Assembly: GCA_004123355.1 (NCBI GenBank)
Contig: SCHM01000001.1
Location: forward strand, 13,526,193 to 13,590,192
Length of the DNA stretch: 64,000 bases
Reading direction: 5' to 3'
Source of the DNA: Amphirosellinia nigrospora
Taxonomy: Eukaryota > Ascomycota > Sordariomycetes > Xylariales > Xylariaceae
The notes beneath the pieces were generated by a model, which saw only the letters and a list, made by a program, of their open reading frames with translations, made no database searches and was not told the origin of the DNA. Shown here piece after piece: positions 11,624-23,746 of this stretch (its first letter is position 1; the number at the start of each line of letters is the position of its first letter). Made by a program: the position numbers and the translations under genes.

Positions 11624-11757
11624 GTTGATTTTTGGTTTGAGTTTTCTTTTGAGTACTATGTTAGGCTAATGCGTGTTTTGGTTTTTTGTGAGAGGTTGTG
11701 GTAGTGTGTTTTGATGACGGAAAAGAAGTGAACCTATTGTTGAGATTTCCTCGGAGC

Positions 11758-11765
11758 TTATATAC
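11758..11765 (-). promoter_or_regulatory. TATA box of the Cys-rich protein gene
   Basis: On the minus strand the sequence reads GTATATAAGC, about 135 nt upstream of the ATG at 11623. A CAAAA-rich leader without ATG follows, as in many fungal core promoters. Confidence 0.5.
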
Positions 11766-11766
11766 T

Positions 11767-13657
11767 ACCTAGCCCTATAAACACAATATGTTGTTAACAT
11801 GTTGGGCCTTTTAAACAATCCTTTTACGTTACCACCCATAATAGCTTTGTTTTAGTTCAATTCCTTTGTTCTTTTCACCTTGAAAGAATTACTATACAAC
11901 TTTCAAAGCCCATATTTAAAACATACAAGGTCTTAAGTTGTTTGTCGAGTTTGAGCTGTTATCAACTACAGGGCTTCTTAGCTGTCACGGAACGTTGAAA
12001 TCACTATCCGGACTGGCACTGGTTTCTGTGCTAGAATTGTACTGCTACTAAACTGATAATTATTTATCTAGTAAGGTCGGACTTAGAGGATATCGTCAAC
12101 CAATACTACAAACTCGCTTCCCAGGAGTAGGGACTTGAAATTCCCAAAGTCAATTGCTTGGGACGCTGCATGATTCTACCCACTTGTAACAGCCTAGATA
12201 CTTTACACAATAGCCTGGTGGATCTAGCCTTGGTTCTTAAGTTACTGCATATAATCCACAGCTGCAGACCGCAGTCACTGCAAGCTGTGACACCACTTGC
12301 CTTTTCGTCGACGTATACAGTGTTAATTTGGATGGTTCTGTATTACGATCACTTGTTATAAGATATGCCAGAGCATCTCTAAGGAAATCGAAGCTTCAAA
12401 TGAGACATTAATGTGCTCTGTTCTCACGTTTTATGGCTCAGGCATGCTTAGATATTGCATTCAGTTCAATGGACATGCATAAAATGTCAAGCTGTCAGAG
12501 ACCTCGTATGGGTAGGGTATAGGTATCTGTTGTTGCATGAACGGCCTGTGAATCCATCTCCGTAGGCTCTATATGCTTGTATAGCTATTTACATGGACTG
12601 TCTTTGTCCGACTAGTATGTCTAGATCCCTGATCCTAGCACGAGGTATCATTTTAGACTTGAGGGCCAAAATTATCGTATATGGTCCGCCGATTACGCCC
12701 CTTAAAGGCCCTACTGGAGGCCACGTGGTCTACACCCTATAACTACTGAATACGGGGAGGTTGAATTGGGGGTCTGGACTCAACAAATTGAATGGCCGAC
12801 AGGCTCAGCCCTTCTCCCCGCGACAGGCGTAAACTGAGGACTGTTAAGACTGGGGTGCGATAGAAAAAATAACGCACTGCCTCAGAAGCTAACTTGAATC
12901 GCATCTGGTTGGCTACTAGCAAATTCAATCCCGCTCGAGATTGATGAAATATGCCAGGTTCAGCTTAGTGTCAGGAGCCAGCCGACGGGGGGCGGTCTCT
13001 TCGGCCGTACAGATTCCATGAAACTTCGCAAACATTGCATTGCAATCCCTTGCTTAACGTAAGGGGCTTATACACGTCAGAGCCTTGGTATCCTATGCCA
13101 TGGCCAGAGAACAGCATGCAGTTGAATTAGTTAATAGTAATAAATAAATGGATCTTCGCTGCCGCTTTTAGGCTGCCAATGATGTCAGTCATGAAGCTTG
13201 GCCACCCCAGCCACTTACAACCACTACAATACAAATTTGAAGTTGAGTTGTCTCTCGACTAAATTTCTTAATTTTAATATAGTGCTGGCCAATTTGCATA
13301 GCCCTTTACGATTTGACTTTGGATACAATCAAGGGAGTTTGGTCAGCAAGGATGGCATGACGAGTGGAAATGGACGTGTGACATCCGAGAATAACCCTGT
13401 GACCGTAGAACTCCCTTGCTTAGAACTCGTGTTGCTCAAATGAGAATGACGAGTACCCCCTCCTTGTTACTGGTTGATTATACGCCTCTATTATTGATAG
13501 AACTACCCTCGTACTTGTTGTGGCGCCTGGTCCGGTTGATTATAAAGTTCCCTTTCCCCCCCCCCCCCCTCCCCCCCCTTTTTCTATTACCCTCCTTTAC
13601 TTACCAGCTGCGCCCAGGACAGTTCGGGAACAATACCACCAAGACTTCAAGAATCCA
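11767..13657. other. 1.9-kb intergenic region
   Basis: No gene is supported. It holds repeat copy B (12470-12700) and a pyrimidine-rich block with a 14-C run followed by 8 C (13556-13578). The longest frame (13416-13862) exists only because of this low-complexity stretch. Confidence 0.45.
12470..12700. repeat. Dispersed repeat, copy B (fossil, family unknown)
   Basis: Shares the ordered blocks described for 4240-4600 in the same orientation. Ends are not defined and no reading frame survives. Confidence 0.55.
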
Positions 13658-13742
13658 GCTTCACCAAGTTATAACCCCTATCTATCACCATTTTACCTTA
13701 GCTTCACCATGTCATAACCCTATCTATCACCATTTTACCTTA
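13658..13742. repeat. Tandem duplication, ~43-bp unit x2
   Basis: Two adjacent copies begin GCTTCACCA at 13658 and 13701, differing at a few positions. Confidence 0.9.
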
Positions 13743-13850
13743 AAAATCTACAAAAGTGAAGTACATAAGCGCTGCTTTCGGCCGGTGTACGCAATTCCAA
13801 CGCCATTTAGCCTGGTCTTCTTGCTGCCCTCCTGGGGCTCCTCTGTGCCC

Positions 13851-14193
13851 GAAACGAGATGACGATGAGTATGAGTAGTCATCATTGTAGGTGGAAGCAG
13901 AAATGAGATGACGATGAGTATGAGTAGTCATCATTGTAGGTGGAAGCAGAAATGAGATGAAGATGAGTATGAGTAGTCATCATTGTAGGTGGAAGCAGAA
14001 ATGAGATGAAGATGAGTATGAGTAGTCATCATTGTAGGTGGAAGCAGAAATGAGATGAAGATGAGTATGAGTAGTCATCATTGTAGGTGGAAGCAGAAAT
14101 GAGATGAAGATGAGTATGAGTAGTCATCATTGTAGGTGGAAGCAGAAATAAGATGAAGATGAGTATGAGTAGTCATCTTTGTAGGTGGAAGCA
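13851..14193. repeat. Minisatellite, 49-bp unit x7
   Basis: Seven head-to-tail units start at 13851, 13900, 13949, 13998, 14047, 14096 and 14145. The first two carry a GACGATGAG variant and the others GAAGATGAG; the last has one internal change (ATCTTT). The unit is not a multiple of three, so it is unlikely to be selected as protein repeats. Near-identity of units points to recent expansion. Confidence 0.95.
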
Positions 14194-14221
14194 GAGTTCG
14201 CGTGTTGATAATAATCATGTC

Positions 14222-14362
14222 CTCGCTTTGAGAGGACCAGCTTGGATTGGTGCTCGCTGTACCGCTCTCGACGGTACTAGTTTCAGCACCCACGACAGTA
14301 CACAATGATATCGACTTCATGGCCAAGTCGACACCTTGCGTGTTATCGATAGGCCCAATGTC
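14222..14362 (-). repeat. Inverted duplicate of the 5' part of the C2H2 gene at 21.5 kb
   Basis: The reverse complement of this stretch matches 21612-21755 at roughly 90 percent by eye, with shared peptides IGPIDNTQG and VVGAETSTVESGTAS. A second fragment (14527-14568) matches 22553-22597 in direct orientation. These are displaced pieces of the gene family, not a separate gene. Confidence 0.8.
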
Positions 14363-14483
14363 GCCGCCGTGTCCGCTATGACTGCCATGACCGTTGTGGC
14401 TTCTATGGCTGTTGTGGCTTCTATGGTCGCTTTGATGGTTAGATCGAGGCATGATTGCGAGCTAAGCCTTTGATGATGGAGCT

Positions 14484-14519
14484 GTGTCCGCTGTGTCCGC
14501 TGTGTCCGCTGTGTCCGCT
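14484..14519. repeat. Microsatellite, 9-bp GTGTCCGCT x4
   Basis: Four perfect copies. On the other flank (14390-14440) an 18-bp GTTGTGGCTTCTATGGCT-type unit is repeated about twice. Confidence 0.9.
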
Positions 14520-15492
14520 CCTAAAGCCCCGGTATGCGAGGAGTCATTCTACCTATTTTGCTACCCCAACTATTGCCAGGAGGGCAGCAAGAAGACCTGG
14601 CTAAATGGCGTTGGAATTGCGTACACTGGAGGCTACGTTGTCCCAGAATTCTCAAAATTCAAAACATCGCTACAAACTTGAACACCTAGGACACTAAAAC
14701 CAGTACTGTCCGCGAAAATACGGTTGAGACATCGACGCCGTACGATCGACCCACGAACAGTTCACAATGGGCGGATCCTCCAGAGGTCCTCGAGCCAGCA
14801 AACAGTGCAACAGTGGGACAGTACATGGAATCAAGCTTCCCAGAAACGGTTGAGATATGATGACCTCTTCGCACCTAGCGCAATCTGTGTTTCGCGATTG
14901 GCCGATACTGTGGCCGAAGACCTCATCGTGGTTCATCACACAACAGACGGCTACGCTTCGTCATCTCAAACCGATAGCACGGTTGCAGTCACGGCCGATA
15001 AAGCAGCAGTCATAGCCCCTATCCCAACACGAGACCATGTCTTATACCATATTTACCGTGACTAAAGCGTGGCCTGCAGATCTGGATGCGTGCTTTTAGG
15101 GGCGTGAGAGGCCAAGATAGGAGATTAGGCAGGTTTGTGCCTTGCAAAAATTGATCATTTTACCTATGGCTAGTCAGCGTGCTTTCCACAGAAGAGAAAC
15201 CATGTATGTTGACGCATTATTGGGGTTGATGATAGTAATAACCATTAGGGCTCACAGCTTCGGTTCCGACAGAGAAGTATATTGATGACGCAAGGCAGTT
15301 GGCGGCGCCTGGAGGGCCCACCTGAGGGCCGACTTGTGAATTATTAAAGGTGATATGACTTATCGTCGTTGATTGATTTGGTGGAGTTGAGGACCTAAGG
15401 TTATCTGAGGTCCCCGGTCGTGTAATGCTTCGCTGGCAGCGGTTCTTGTGCGTGTGCGAGACGTGACAAGGGCTATCGCAACTGGATATGCT

Positions 15493-15592
15493 ATTCAAGA
15501 CCAGGTAAGCAGACTAAGCCATTCGACTGCTGCTGCTGCGCGATTCAAGACCAGGTAAGCAGACTAAGCCATTCGATTGCTGCTGCTGCTGT
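15493..15592. repeat. Tandem duplication, 50-bp unit x2 ending in CTG/CAG triplets
   Basis: Copies start at 15493 and 15543 (ATTCAAGACCAGGTAAGC). Each ends in (TGC)4-6. Confidence 0.9.
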
Positions 15593-16738
15593 TGTACAGG
15601 TGATAGCACATGGTTTTGTGGAGGGCTCGGATTTGTAGAATCCGGATGCCATGTACTTCCGGACCAGTTTTCGGTGCGTCCAAATGTAAGTATCACAAAG
15701 GGATTGTATCTCATGGCGCTATAGTTCGTATCTCGCTATTTCTTGTCGGAGTCACGAAAATCCGCGGCAATGACACTTGGCCCGGTATCCTTTTATTCTG
15801 AAATGTATTGGGGCACAGCTCCGGCGAGAAATTGACGTCGTTACCGGAATTCAGCATGCATTTTATTTCTAATATATAGTTAAGACGTGGAGATTTTTCG
15901 TCTCCTTTACCAAGCTACCAACAAACAAACGGGCGAAAGCTTGAACCACTCCGAGTTACGGTCATGACCAATGCTAGGATGTCCAAGTACGAGTGCGATA
16001 TGATTCTTCTATTCATGCAACAAGTCTAAAATCCCATTTCCCGTATAGTAGTAGTCTCCTGCATCTGGCTATATACATGTACATTCTTTGTACCAGAGCA
16101 TCTGGGGAAGCGGCGAGGGGCTAAAATTATGCATACAAATCACAGCTAACAGAATCCAAGAAGAAAAAAGCCTCGAATTGGCTTCCCACAAGCAAAGGTA
16201 TCATCATGTGGTATTTATTATAGGGCAAAATGAAGCCACGGTTTGATTTGACGTGGAAGGAAATAGACAATTAGTTAAGAGAGCTATGCGAGACCACAAA
16301 CTCATATTTCGGAGATCCCAAAGAGAATTCTAGAAAAAATGACGAAGAAGTGGTTGTGAGATATGTATATTTACATCAATTTATAGAAATATGACGACTT
16401 TATTGATCACAACACCAAGTTGCACGGCCCGCCATAGAAGGGGTGCGGGCCCATGTTTTTTTATGCCCATTTACGTTGTCATTTTTTCCTTAAATGTGCC
16501 GATAATCTACTCGTAGAAATTGGTAGTAGAATGTCTACTAGTATGAAGTAAATAGAATTGCATTCTTTCCACAATAACAGAATTTCTCGTAGTGTAAAAA
16601 GGACATCATGTAATAATATCTTTTGACCAGTTACCTGATTTAGTAACGTTCAGTTGAGACGTAAATAGAAATTGAAATCAATTTATAATATTCGTAACGT
16701 CGTACATAAAGTCGAGAGTGTATTGACATAAGAAACGC

Positions 16739-16797
16739 GCCCCAAAACGCCATTATCAGGGGTTTTTTATGTTTGGCGTTTTGGGGCCCCTGATAAT
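16739..16797. repeat. Interlocked inverted repeat
   Basis: The segment GCCCCAAAACGCC (16739) followed by ATTATCAGGGG (16752) is matched by GGCGTTTTGGGG (16775) and CCCCTGATAAT (16787). Each half can pair with the other, but the block order is circularly permuted, so two alternative stems compete around a T-rich loop. Confidence 0.85.
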
Positions 16798-17523
16798 TCT
16801 GACTCGGATTATCATGTTCAAAAACATTTACCCAATAGGAAAACTCTCGGAGTTGGAAAAAATGGCATTCATTTACAAATGAAAATAAATCTGCCACATG
16901 CCGGCATAACGTATTGTGTTGATTAGTCTGTTGACTAGCACGAGGACGGCGATGGTGCTTTGAGATGACAAGTTGTACCAAGAAGGTGCCTGCCATTCTT
17001 TTGAAAGTTGACTCGCGGTGTCCCATTTGAGATGATGAAGCATAGCTGTCTGTTGTGTTATGTACCAAGATAAAATCTTCGGCTACAGTATCGGCCGACT
17101 GATCCCTCTTGTTGGATGATGAATCCGCCTGGTTATCTGGGTCTACTACGTCCTCCGATAGCACGTATCCAGATATACAGGCCGACTACCGTGTCTCGGT
17201 GTGGATGATGAATCCGCCTGGTTGTCTGTGGGTATGTTGCGGTATGTTCCGGGACATTGTGGTGGAAGCTGTAGTTTAGAATAGAGAAATGAGAAATGGG
17301 GGGGGGGGGGGGGGGATTTTATGCTAGACCAGCGATCAGAGCGACGTCATAGGCTGAGGATACTACTCCAGTGTATGCCGTAACTTAATAGATACTCGGC
17401 AAAGGAGTATCTGGGGCTTCGAGCATACAGTGCCATGATCTTCGAAGAACAGGTGTTGTTTGCGTGATGATATCCAATTTTTTAAACTGGGAAGTTGTGA
17501 AGTGTAACCCGACTGGAAAATTG

Positions 17524-19259
17524 CTAATCCAGCAGGTACAAGTGACTTAATAAGTCGTCGAATGAATTCTCAGTCGCCCGTGAAGGTTGTAGTGTGCCAC
17601 CGGTTTCGTTAACAGCTTCCAGGTCACGATTCGTTAGATGAGCCCCAAAGTGGTCCAAAATACTGTCGACAACCTCTCTTATCTGATTCGAGTTCAGGGA
17701 TTCCGATTTATATTTGTCGACAGATTTTGCAATGATTTCTTCAGCATTGCCAGCCCAATAGCGTCGCAGAGAACAAATCAGCTCCTCCTGACCACTTTCG
17801 ATGTGGGGTGATCGCGGTGGTGTAGTTTCAGGAAATATCACGCCCCATAGTTCCATCCATTGTTGATATTTGCTGGTCCCACGACTTTTGCACTCCTTCA
17901 ATTCTTTCCTCTGGTTATCTGAGATGGTATCATCGCGGTTTGGTACTTCCTGCAAAGTACACCCTCCTTTTCGGATGTGATCATCTCTTTCATCAGGGTA
18001 CTTAAAGCTCTCGAAACATCGAGAACAATATAGTTCAGGTTTGGAGTGCAGTCTATATATGTGCTGCTTCACATCCTTTATACGACGTAGAGTATATCTG
18101 CCACAATCTTGATATCTTTGGGGGTCCTTTTTATGAAAAGGACATGCGAACAGCTTTCCCCCGCTGTCTCGGGGGAGTGGTTCGCAATTAGTCAAATTAG
18201 TGTCCTCGTCTCCGTTACAGAGGTTATTCCCCGAGGACAATTGTTTTCGAGAACCATTTCCTGAAGAAGCTACTAAAGGAGAGCTCTCCAAAGTCTTTTT
18301 GACGTCTCCAATATGATCAAAACAGCTCTTGATCAGAGGTATTGTTGTTTCCTTCTGAGTTGGAGAGCTTTGTTCTTGACATTGATCGTAGAAGGACGAG
18401 TTAAACAGAAGAGTCATCTCATCACTATTACTTCGGCTGCCGCTGGATATGGCGTCTTTCCCAAGATCAGTGCAAAATCTAGTCTGCTGGAGCTGCGAGG
18501 GGTCTGTAAACCTTCGCCCATGGTACTCGGGTCCGTAAATACCGCGGGAAAGTTTGGAACAGACCAGTTTCCAGTGGGAAATTTTGCCAAAGGTAGGTTT
18601 AAATCGACTTCCATCTCTAGATTAAAATCAAACGCCGTATCGGGGCTCGATGCTACGGATGAGTGGCTAAGGTCAAAATTTGCGGGCGGGAAGGGAGAGG
18701 AACAGCTTGAATCAATGCCCATTGCAGTCATTGTTGTCATTGCGTCCATTGCTTCCTCCTCTGATAGGTTCCATATCAGATCATGATCAGGATTCGTCTG
18801 CAGTGCTGCGATAAAACTAAGTGACCAGACGTATTAGGTAGCTAGCAAGAGAATTCACGCACCTGATGCTGTATTTCCTGGAGTCTCCGGGGCGAAGCAC
18901 TCGTCTGAAATGTCAATAAATGGAGAACCGCATACATCCAGTGTTAAGAGGTTTTCAGATGTATTTGGTCCCTCAAAATGAGGGCTTCGTGGCGAGATAT
19001 CCATCGAGAATTGTTGCATGTCATTGCTGGGAGCTAAAGATCTGATAGCTGTTGTCACAAATTTACCATCTGGATCATTTGCACCTCCATATGCTATCTG
19101 ATTTCCCAAACCTCCATGAAGAGTCTCCTCCATTGGAATAAAAACACCTTTGATGGCGTCGCCCTTGCGGCAACCATTCGTACGAGATCGTCGTGACTTG
19201 CTTTGGTTTTTCTTTATCCTTGTCAATGGAGCAGGGGAGCCTATCCGTTTCTTAGACAT
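17524..19259 (-). CDS. C2H2 zinc-finger protein, member A of a local family
   Basis: Probable nuclear protein, about 550 residues. Exon 1 starts at 19259 with a basic region (KKRIGS, then KSRRSRTNGCRKG), a plausible bipartite NLS. Intron 18862-18806 is clear; a second of ~71 nt (18526-18456) best explains the frame change before SRSNSDEMTLLF. The core is a divergent double finger: ACPFHKKDPQRYQDC, RIKDVKQHIYRLH, then YCSRCFESF....DDHIRKGGC. A conserved C-terminal block follows (QQWMELWGVIFPETTPPRSP). This CPF-type finger is widespread and functionally uncharacterised in ascomycetes; DNA, RNA or protein binding are all possible. Paralogues lie at 21.5 and 23.7 kb. The frame is intact. Confidence 0.78.
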
Positions 19260-21498
19260 TTCCAGGCGTTAATATAGTTACTAATCTCGTGAGTTCAGAG
19301 AAGATATGCTGGAAGTTGAAGACGGTCTCCCACTTCCTCACAAATTAGCCATGTTGATTGTGGATGATGTAAGCTCGCTGTGTATCTTGTATTCTGTTTA
19401 TGCTGCCTAGTTGATAGGCTGATAACTTGTCCTAGCTTCTTTTGTCACAATTGGAGGCACTACGTCAGCCATTCCGGCCCCACGGCCACGGCGCCCTCCG
19501 TGGCCTTAGACAGTTCGCTTGGCCTCGTCTGCCTTAGTTTGTAGGCATATCGTAGCAAGGGGTGGCCGTCTGCGCCTCCCTCCTTGATTCCGATTGGATG
19601 TTGTTGTACACAAATGTGTACGGTCTCTAATAATTAGAAGCTCCCAATCTGCCTCAAACACCAAATGACCACGGCTGACAGTTAACCCACGCGGCTTGTA
19701 GTATCGCCTGTCCGACTAGAGTGCGACACGAATCCGGCGACTTAAGATGAAGGTTTTGTAGTTACTCATTAGCTAGAACTTAATGTATTTGATCGTTTCT
19801 CTGGTGAGCGAACGTCGATAGAACTCATAGAGGGTCAGAAGGCACTATTGAGTTGTGCAATTGGATTCATTTAATTACATGGGCTACTCTTTCAGCACCT
19901 AAGATGGCACGCTAATAGTGCTCTGACAACCAACCCTGGCTGAAGACCGCCATCTTTTTTTGGTGCATGCCCCCTTCTTTCATATTTAGCCGCTCCGATC
20001 TTGGCGCTGCTCGGAATTTTGAGAACTGAAAGCGCGATCATAAAACGCCAGTGTTTTCGCAATCTCGGATCTTCTGTCACTTGGATTCAGATATGAGCTT
20101 CGCTCATTCGATTGAGTGCAGATAAATTGGTTGATGAATGGTTGAAAGGGATCTCGTCGCCACGTATCCAGGCGTTGGGTCTGCAGGCTCTCTTCGCTAC
20201 AATGTAACATTATTAGCATACCTGTTCGGGTCACGTAGGTCGCGAACCAGATTCCCCGCTTACCGAGCATAGCTAGGAGGTTGCTGCGCGCGACGCGACT
20301 CATCTTGGGTCGATTTAAGCGTCATTATTGTACTGAGAAAGATAACAGCGATGCGGAGGATGGATCACGATCAAGAGCTGGCAGATCTCTAAGTAGAATG
20401 AATGACTCTACGGCTATATATAAGTCATGTCACAGATGTTTTGGCTTCAGAATCGCGTACACCAGTGCACACATTTGCGCAGGCTTCTATGAAATCTGAA
20501 TTCTTCTTAAGGTCGGATGTGTGCGATTTCGGCGCACAGGTGTGTGATTGTGTATCCTAGCTAATAACTTCAAGTATCCATCTCCTAAATTTTAATGGCA
20601 TCGTCAAAACAGTAAACCTTGCTAAATCTTGCTAGTCGGATTATCCGTATCGAGAAATGTGATTATTGACTTGCAAAGATGGTCATTTCACCTAGGTCAA
20701 CGAGCAAAACCCCTCGAACTCAATAGTTTGCGGTTATAAGGTTTCACCCACGATATCTCAGCATACTTTACAACAAGACTCGGCACATAGGTATTTCAGC
20801 GTTGTACCATGAGGATATCAAATGAGGTCTCATTTTAGCTCGAGGAAGGCACTCTGAGATGGGTCAAGAATAAGTCCCATGTAGTGTCGACGATTTTGCC
20901 TCTACACAATTGTGCACAACACTCTGCGCAACTGTGTAGACCCGCCATACTAGCACGGCCAATAATAATCATCAACCAGGGCAGAACATTTGCCACTACT
21001 ATATGGTTTGCATAGTCATCCTCAGTTTCAAAGGTGCTTATCTAGCAAGGCAAAACGATTTCGCGCGATGTCTGCATTCAGTGTGTGGTAGCATTGTATC
21101 GGCGAGGTGTCCCGTACTTGTAAGGCAGTCTTGCATGACATAGAGGCGCATTTCTTTAACAAGCCCCGTGACGTTCAGACCTGCTGTAGATAGAAAACCA
21201 CCTTTCTCTGAATCCCTACTACCTGAGTGTTTCATATTGAAATCGCAAATAATCAGCTACTTCAGATCAAAGGAGATCTTGCGTCGTGAATTTGATGTCG
21301 ATCTCCACTTCGGAGCTTTAGGATCGATCTCGCTCAATATGGATAGAATAGGACGAGTTTTAGACTGGTGTCACAATCAACTGATCGAAGGATCCAAGCA
21401 AGGGCAGCGCGCTCATACAAGTATTGCCCGCTTAGAAGTATGGTACTGGCGCTATCATCATACGAGTTTGAGCTACGCTGACTGCTACAGGATGTAAT
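19260..21498. other. 2.2-kb intergenic region between C2H2 genes A and B
   Basis: No gene is supported. It contains a 7-bp-arm palindrome GTACACA-AA-TGTGTAC at 19606-19621 and a 16-bp-arm imperfect inverted repeat at 20901-20940 with a related core (TCTACACA...TGTGTAGA). Further GTGCACAC/GCGCACA words occur at 20465-20545. These could be binding sites for a dimeric regulator in the shared upstream region of two divergent genes. Confidence 0.45.
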
Positions 21499-22712
21499 TT
21501 GCACCATCAGAGAGCTGGGACCACAAGCAGCCACCACAAAGCTAGATGTTGGCAGCCGTCATGCTCCACGAAAACTACAGGTCCAGGCCCGATCTGTGCC
21601 CTGCAGAAACTTGACATTGGGCCTATCGATAACACGCAAGGGTGTCGACTTGGCCAAGAAGTCGGCCATGAAGTCGATATCAAGCTGTGTCCTGTCGTGG
21701 GTGCTGAAACTAGTACCGTCGAGAGCGGTACAGCGAGCACCAATCCAAGCTGCGCCTCTCAGAAAAAGCCCAGTCAATCTGTTCCGGGGTATCTAAAAAA
21801 GAGCCGCAATTCTCGCCGACGAGCACGACGTCAACGAGACGACGATAACCAACCGCCTCAGAAGCAACACAAGCCGGAGTCAGCTCTATTGAGCGCCGGG
21901 TTCACGTTTGGGTGTCCGTTTTACTTTCGTAACAACGAGGACCACCAAGCTTGCCTGAATCTTACGCTCACACGTGTGGGTGATGTTCGCCAACACATCT
22001 ACAGGTCCCATGTACTGCCGAGTTACTGTCCTCGGTGCGGAATCACGTTCCAGGATGATATCGACTACAGCCAACGAGATACACACGAGCGCCAGCGCAT
22101 TTGCGAAGTTGCCAGGGATTTCCGTCAATACTTAGGAGCCACATCTGATCAATTGGCAAGCATGACCAGCGTTGCAGCAGCTCAGAGGAGCACTTGTACT
22201 GATGAGGAGCGATGGTATGCCATTTGGCGCATCATGTTTCCTGGCATCGAGGATCCCCGACGCCATACATTGATAATTGGCGCGAACGGAATCGCATAGA
22301 GGTTCGCACCGCTATTGCGCAGTACCTATACACCGGTGGACCACAAGACTTCATTCATCGCATGCAAGTCAGTCCCATTGTGGAGGGAGTCTTGGTCCAT
22401 TTCCTTGGCCACTTTGGTGACTACTATAATCGCGCTACTACCTTTGTTAGTGCTGCTGAGCCTAGCAGTGTTCGCGATACATGGAGCAATGATTACATGG
22501 TAACTGAATCTCGAAACCCCATTCTAACCCCAACGGTATCACGATCGACCCAAGGCCCCGGTATGCGAGGAGCCATTCTACCTATATTGCTACCACGCAT
22601 CGACTCGACCCACACGGGACGGACCTTGCCGCACCTTGATCCTAACCGTCATCCGAACACCGATGACGATAGTAACCTGGGTCATTTCGATAGGGACTTT
22701 AGTAATTCTTAA
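21499..22712 (+). CDS. C2H2 zinc-finger protein, member B of the local family
   Basis: The basic linker SRRRARRQR precedes the finger core GCPFYFRNNEDHQAC, RVGDVRQHIYRSH, SYCPRCGITF....Y....H. The conserved block RWYAIWRIMFPGIEDP then joins PYIDNWRERNRIEVRTAI, followed by a helical part (IVEGVLVHFLGHF). The layout is the same as members A and C. The two halves lie in different frames; the switch falls at a CCCC run near 22256 and one further C would unite them, so I annotate one gene. The N-terminal ~100 residues are duplicated at 14.2 kb in inverted orientation. The true start is uncertain (21499 or a later ATG near 21596). Confidence 0.68.
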
Positions 22713-23746
22713 AATGATGGTTTCGGAGGTACCTGAGGCTTCAAACCTACCTAGGTAATCTTCCTACGCTTTGAACGTTGTCGTCTATTTCTTCCTTTAT
22801 GAGAAGCAATAACTGCTTCAAGTCATGATGTGAGTTTCGAAAAGTAGAAAAGGAATTCATCATGCTAATAGGTAATAGCAATTTGAAAACAACAAACCCT
22901 GAGTGGGCCATGCTGTATGTTCTAGGTTATAGCGTCAAGGCGGGGTTGCTTAGGTGATGGGATCCCTAGGTAGGAATCATGTTTAAATACCTGGTAAAAG
23001 TCATAAAACAATCGCAGTAAATTCAATCAAATGGGATATCCAGTAATAGAACTTCAATCTTAGAACTCCTTTAATAAACATCACTATCAAGTAGGTAGTA
23101 ACAAATCTTTATCGCCTAAAAGTCTTCACATAGTTCGCGCTCAATAATCCTTCTGAGTAAACCCTTCGATTAGGCAGATCAGCACTACACACGCCACTGT
23201 GAATGGGTAATGAGTTGGGAGCTTAGCGCCCCCAACATGGTACTACCCACCCTACTAAAACGGGACCATATATTACACTACAACGTCTCATGCCCAATTC
23301 ACGTCCACCGAACAAGAACAAAGCGCTACACGCGTGAGTAAGTACGTCGGGCGACATCATCCGTGCAGCCCAGTTGCGTAGTCTCCTCACGTCCATAGAC
23401 CTCGTGTTCCAGATATTAACCAGCCTCAGGGGCGTCTAAGCCGTGCCCTAGGTTTGTGAATTACATTTTGTCACACGTAGAATTGACACATCGCCTGGTT
23501 CCCAATGGACGATTGAGGCACAGATGTAGTCCGGCACCCTTGCGCCGATGCCACTCGGGTGCCCACTCACCGACCCCAAGCAGCCAGGCTGCTTTACCTG
23601 TGTAAAAACCACTTTTTAACAATTATAAATGAGATGCTGTCTCTCTCTCTCGTTGCATGAAAAATCGGTGGTGATCAAGTAGCCAAGCACCTACACCATG
23701 AAACCCCTCACCGTTCCCATCACTCCAAATCGAAAGGCGATATAAA
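22713..23746. other. 1-kb intergenic region
   Basis: No gene is seen. The first half is AT-rich. A (CT)n tract at 23639-23651 and TATAAAA at about 23741 precede the next gene; the TATA-like word is so close to the ATG that an upstream non-coding exon is possible. Confidence 0.4.

Larger units (their letters stand above)
14520..17523. other. 3-kb mosaic of gene-family fragments and repeats
   Basis: No intact gene is supported. A stretch at 14880-14980 (+) encodes ADTVAED...SYASSSQ-like peptide, and the reverse complement of 17026-17100 encodes the same peptide, so a family fragment lies here in both orientations. The words GGATGATGAATCCGCCTGG occur at 17113 and 17199. The 174-residue minus frame at 17164-16640 begins in this fragment but runs through a hairpin, so I do not call it a gene. 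An 18-base G run lies at 17298-17315. Confidence 0.5.

Noticed and set aside
13416-13862. 148-residue plus-strand frame
   Set aside because: It runs through a poly-pyrimidine block and a tandem repeat; composition is Pro/Leu low complexity with no family match.
13851-14193. CRISPR-like array
   Set aside because: Units are directly contiguous with no variable spacers, and the organism is a fungus.
16640-17164. 174-residue minus-strand frame as a gene
   Set aside because: Only its first ~50 residues match anything (a family fragment also at 14.9 kb); the rest crosses a hairpin and AT-rich DNA.
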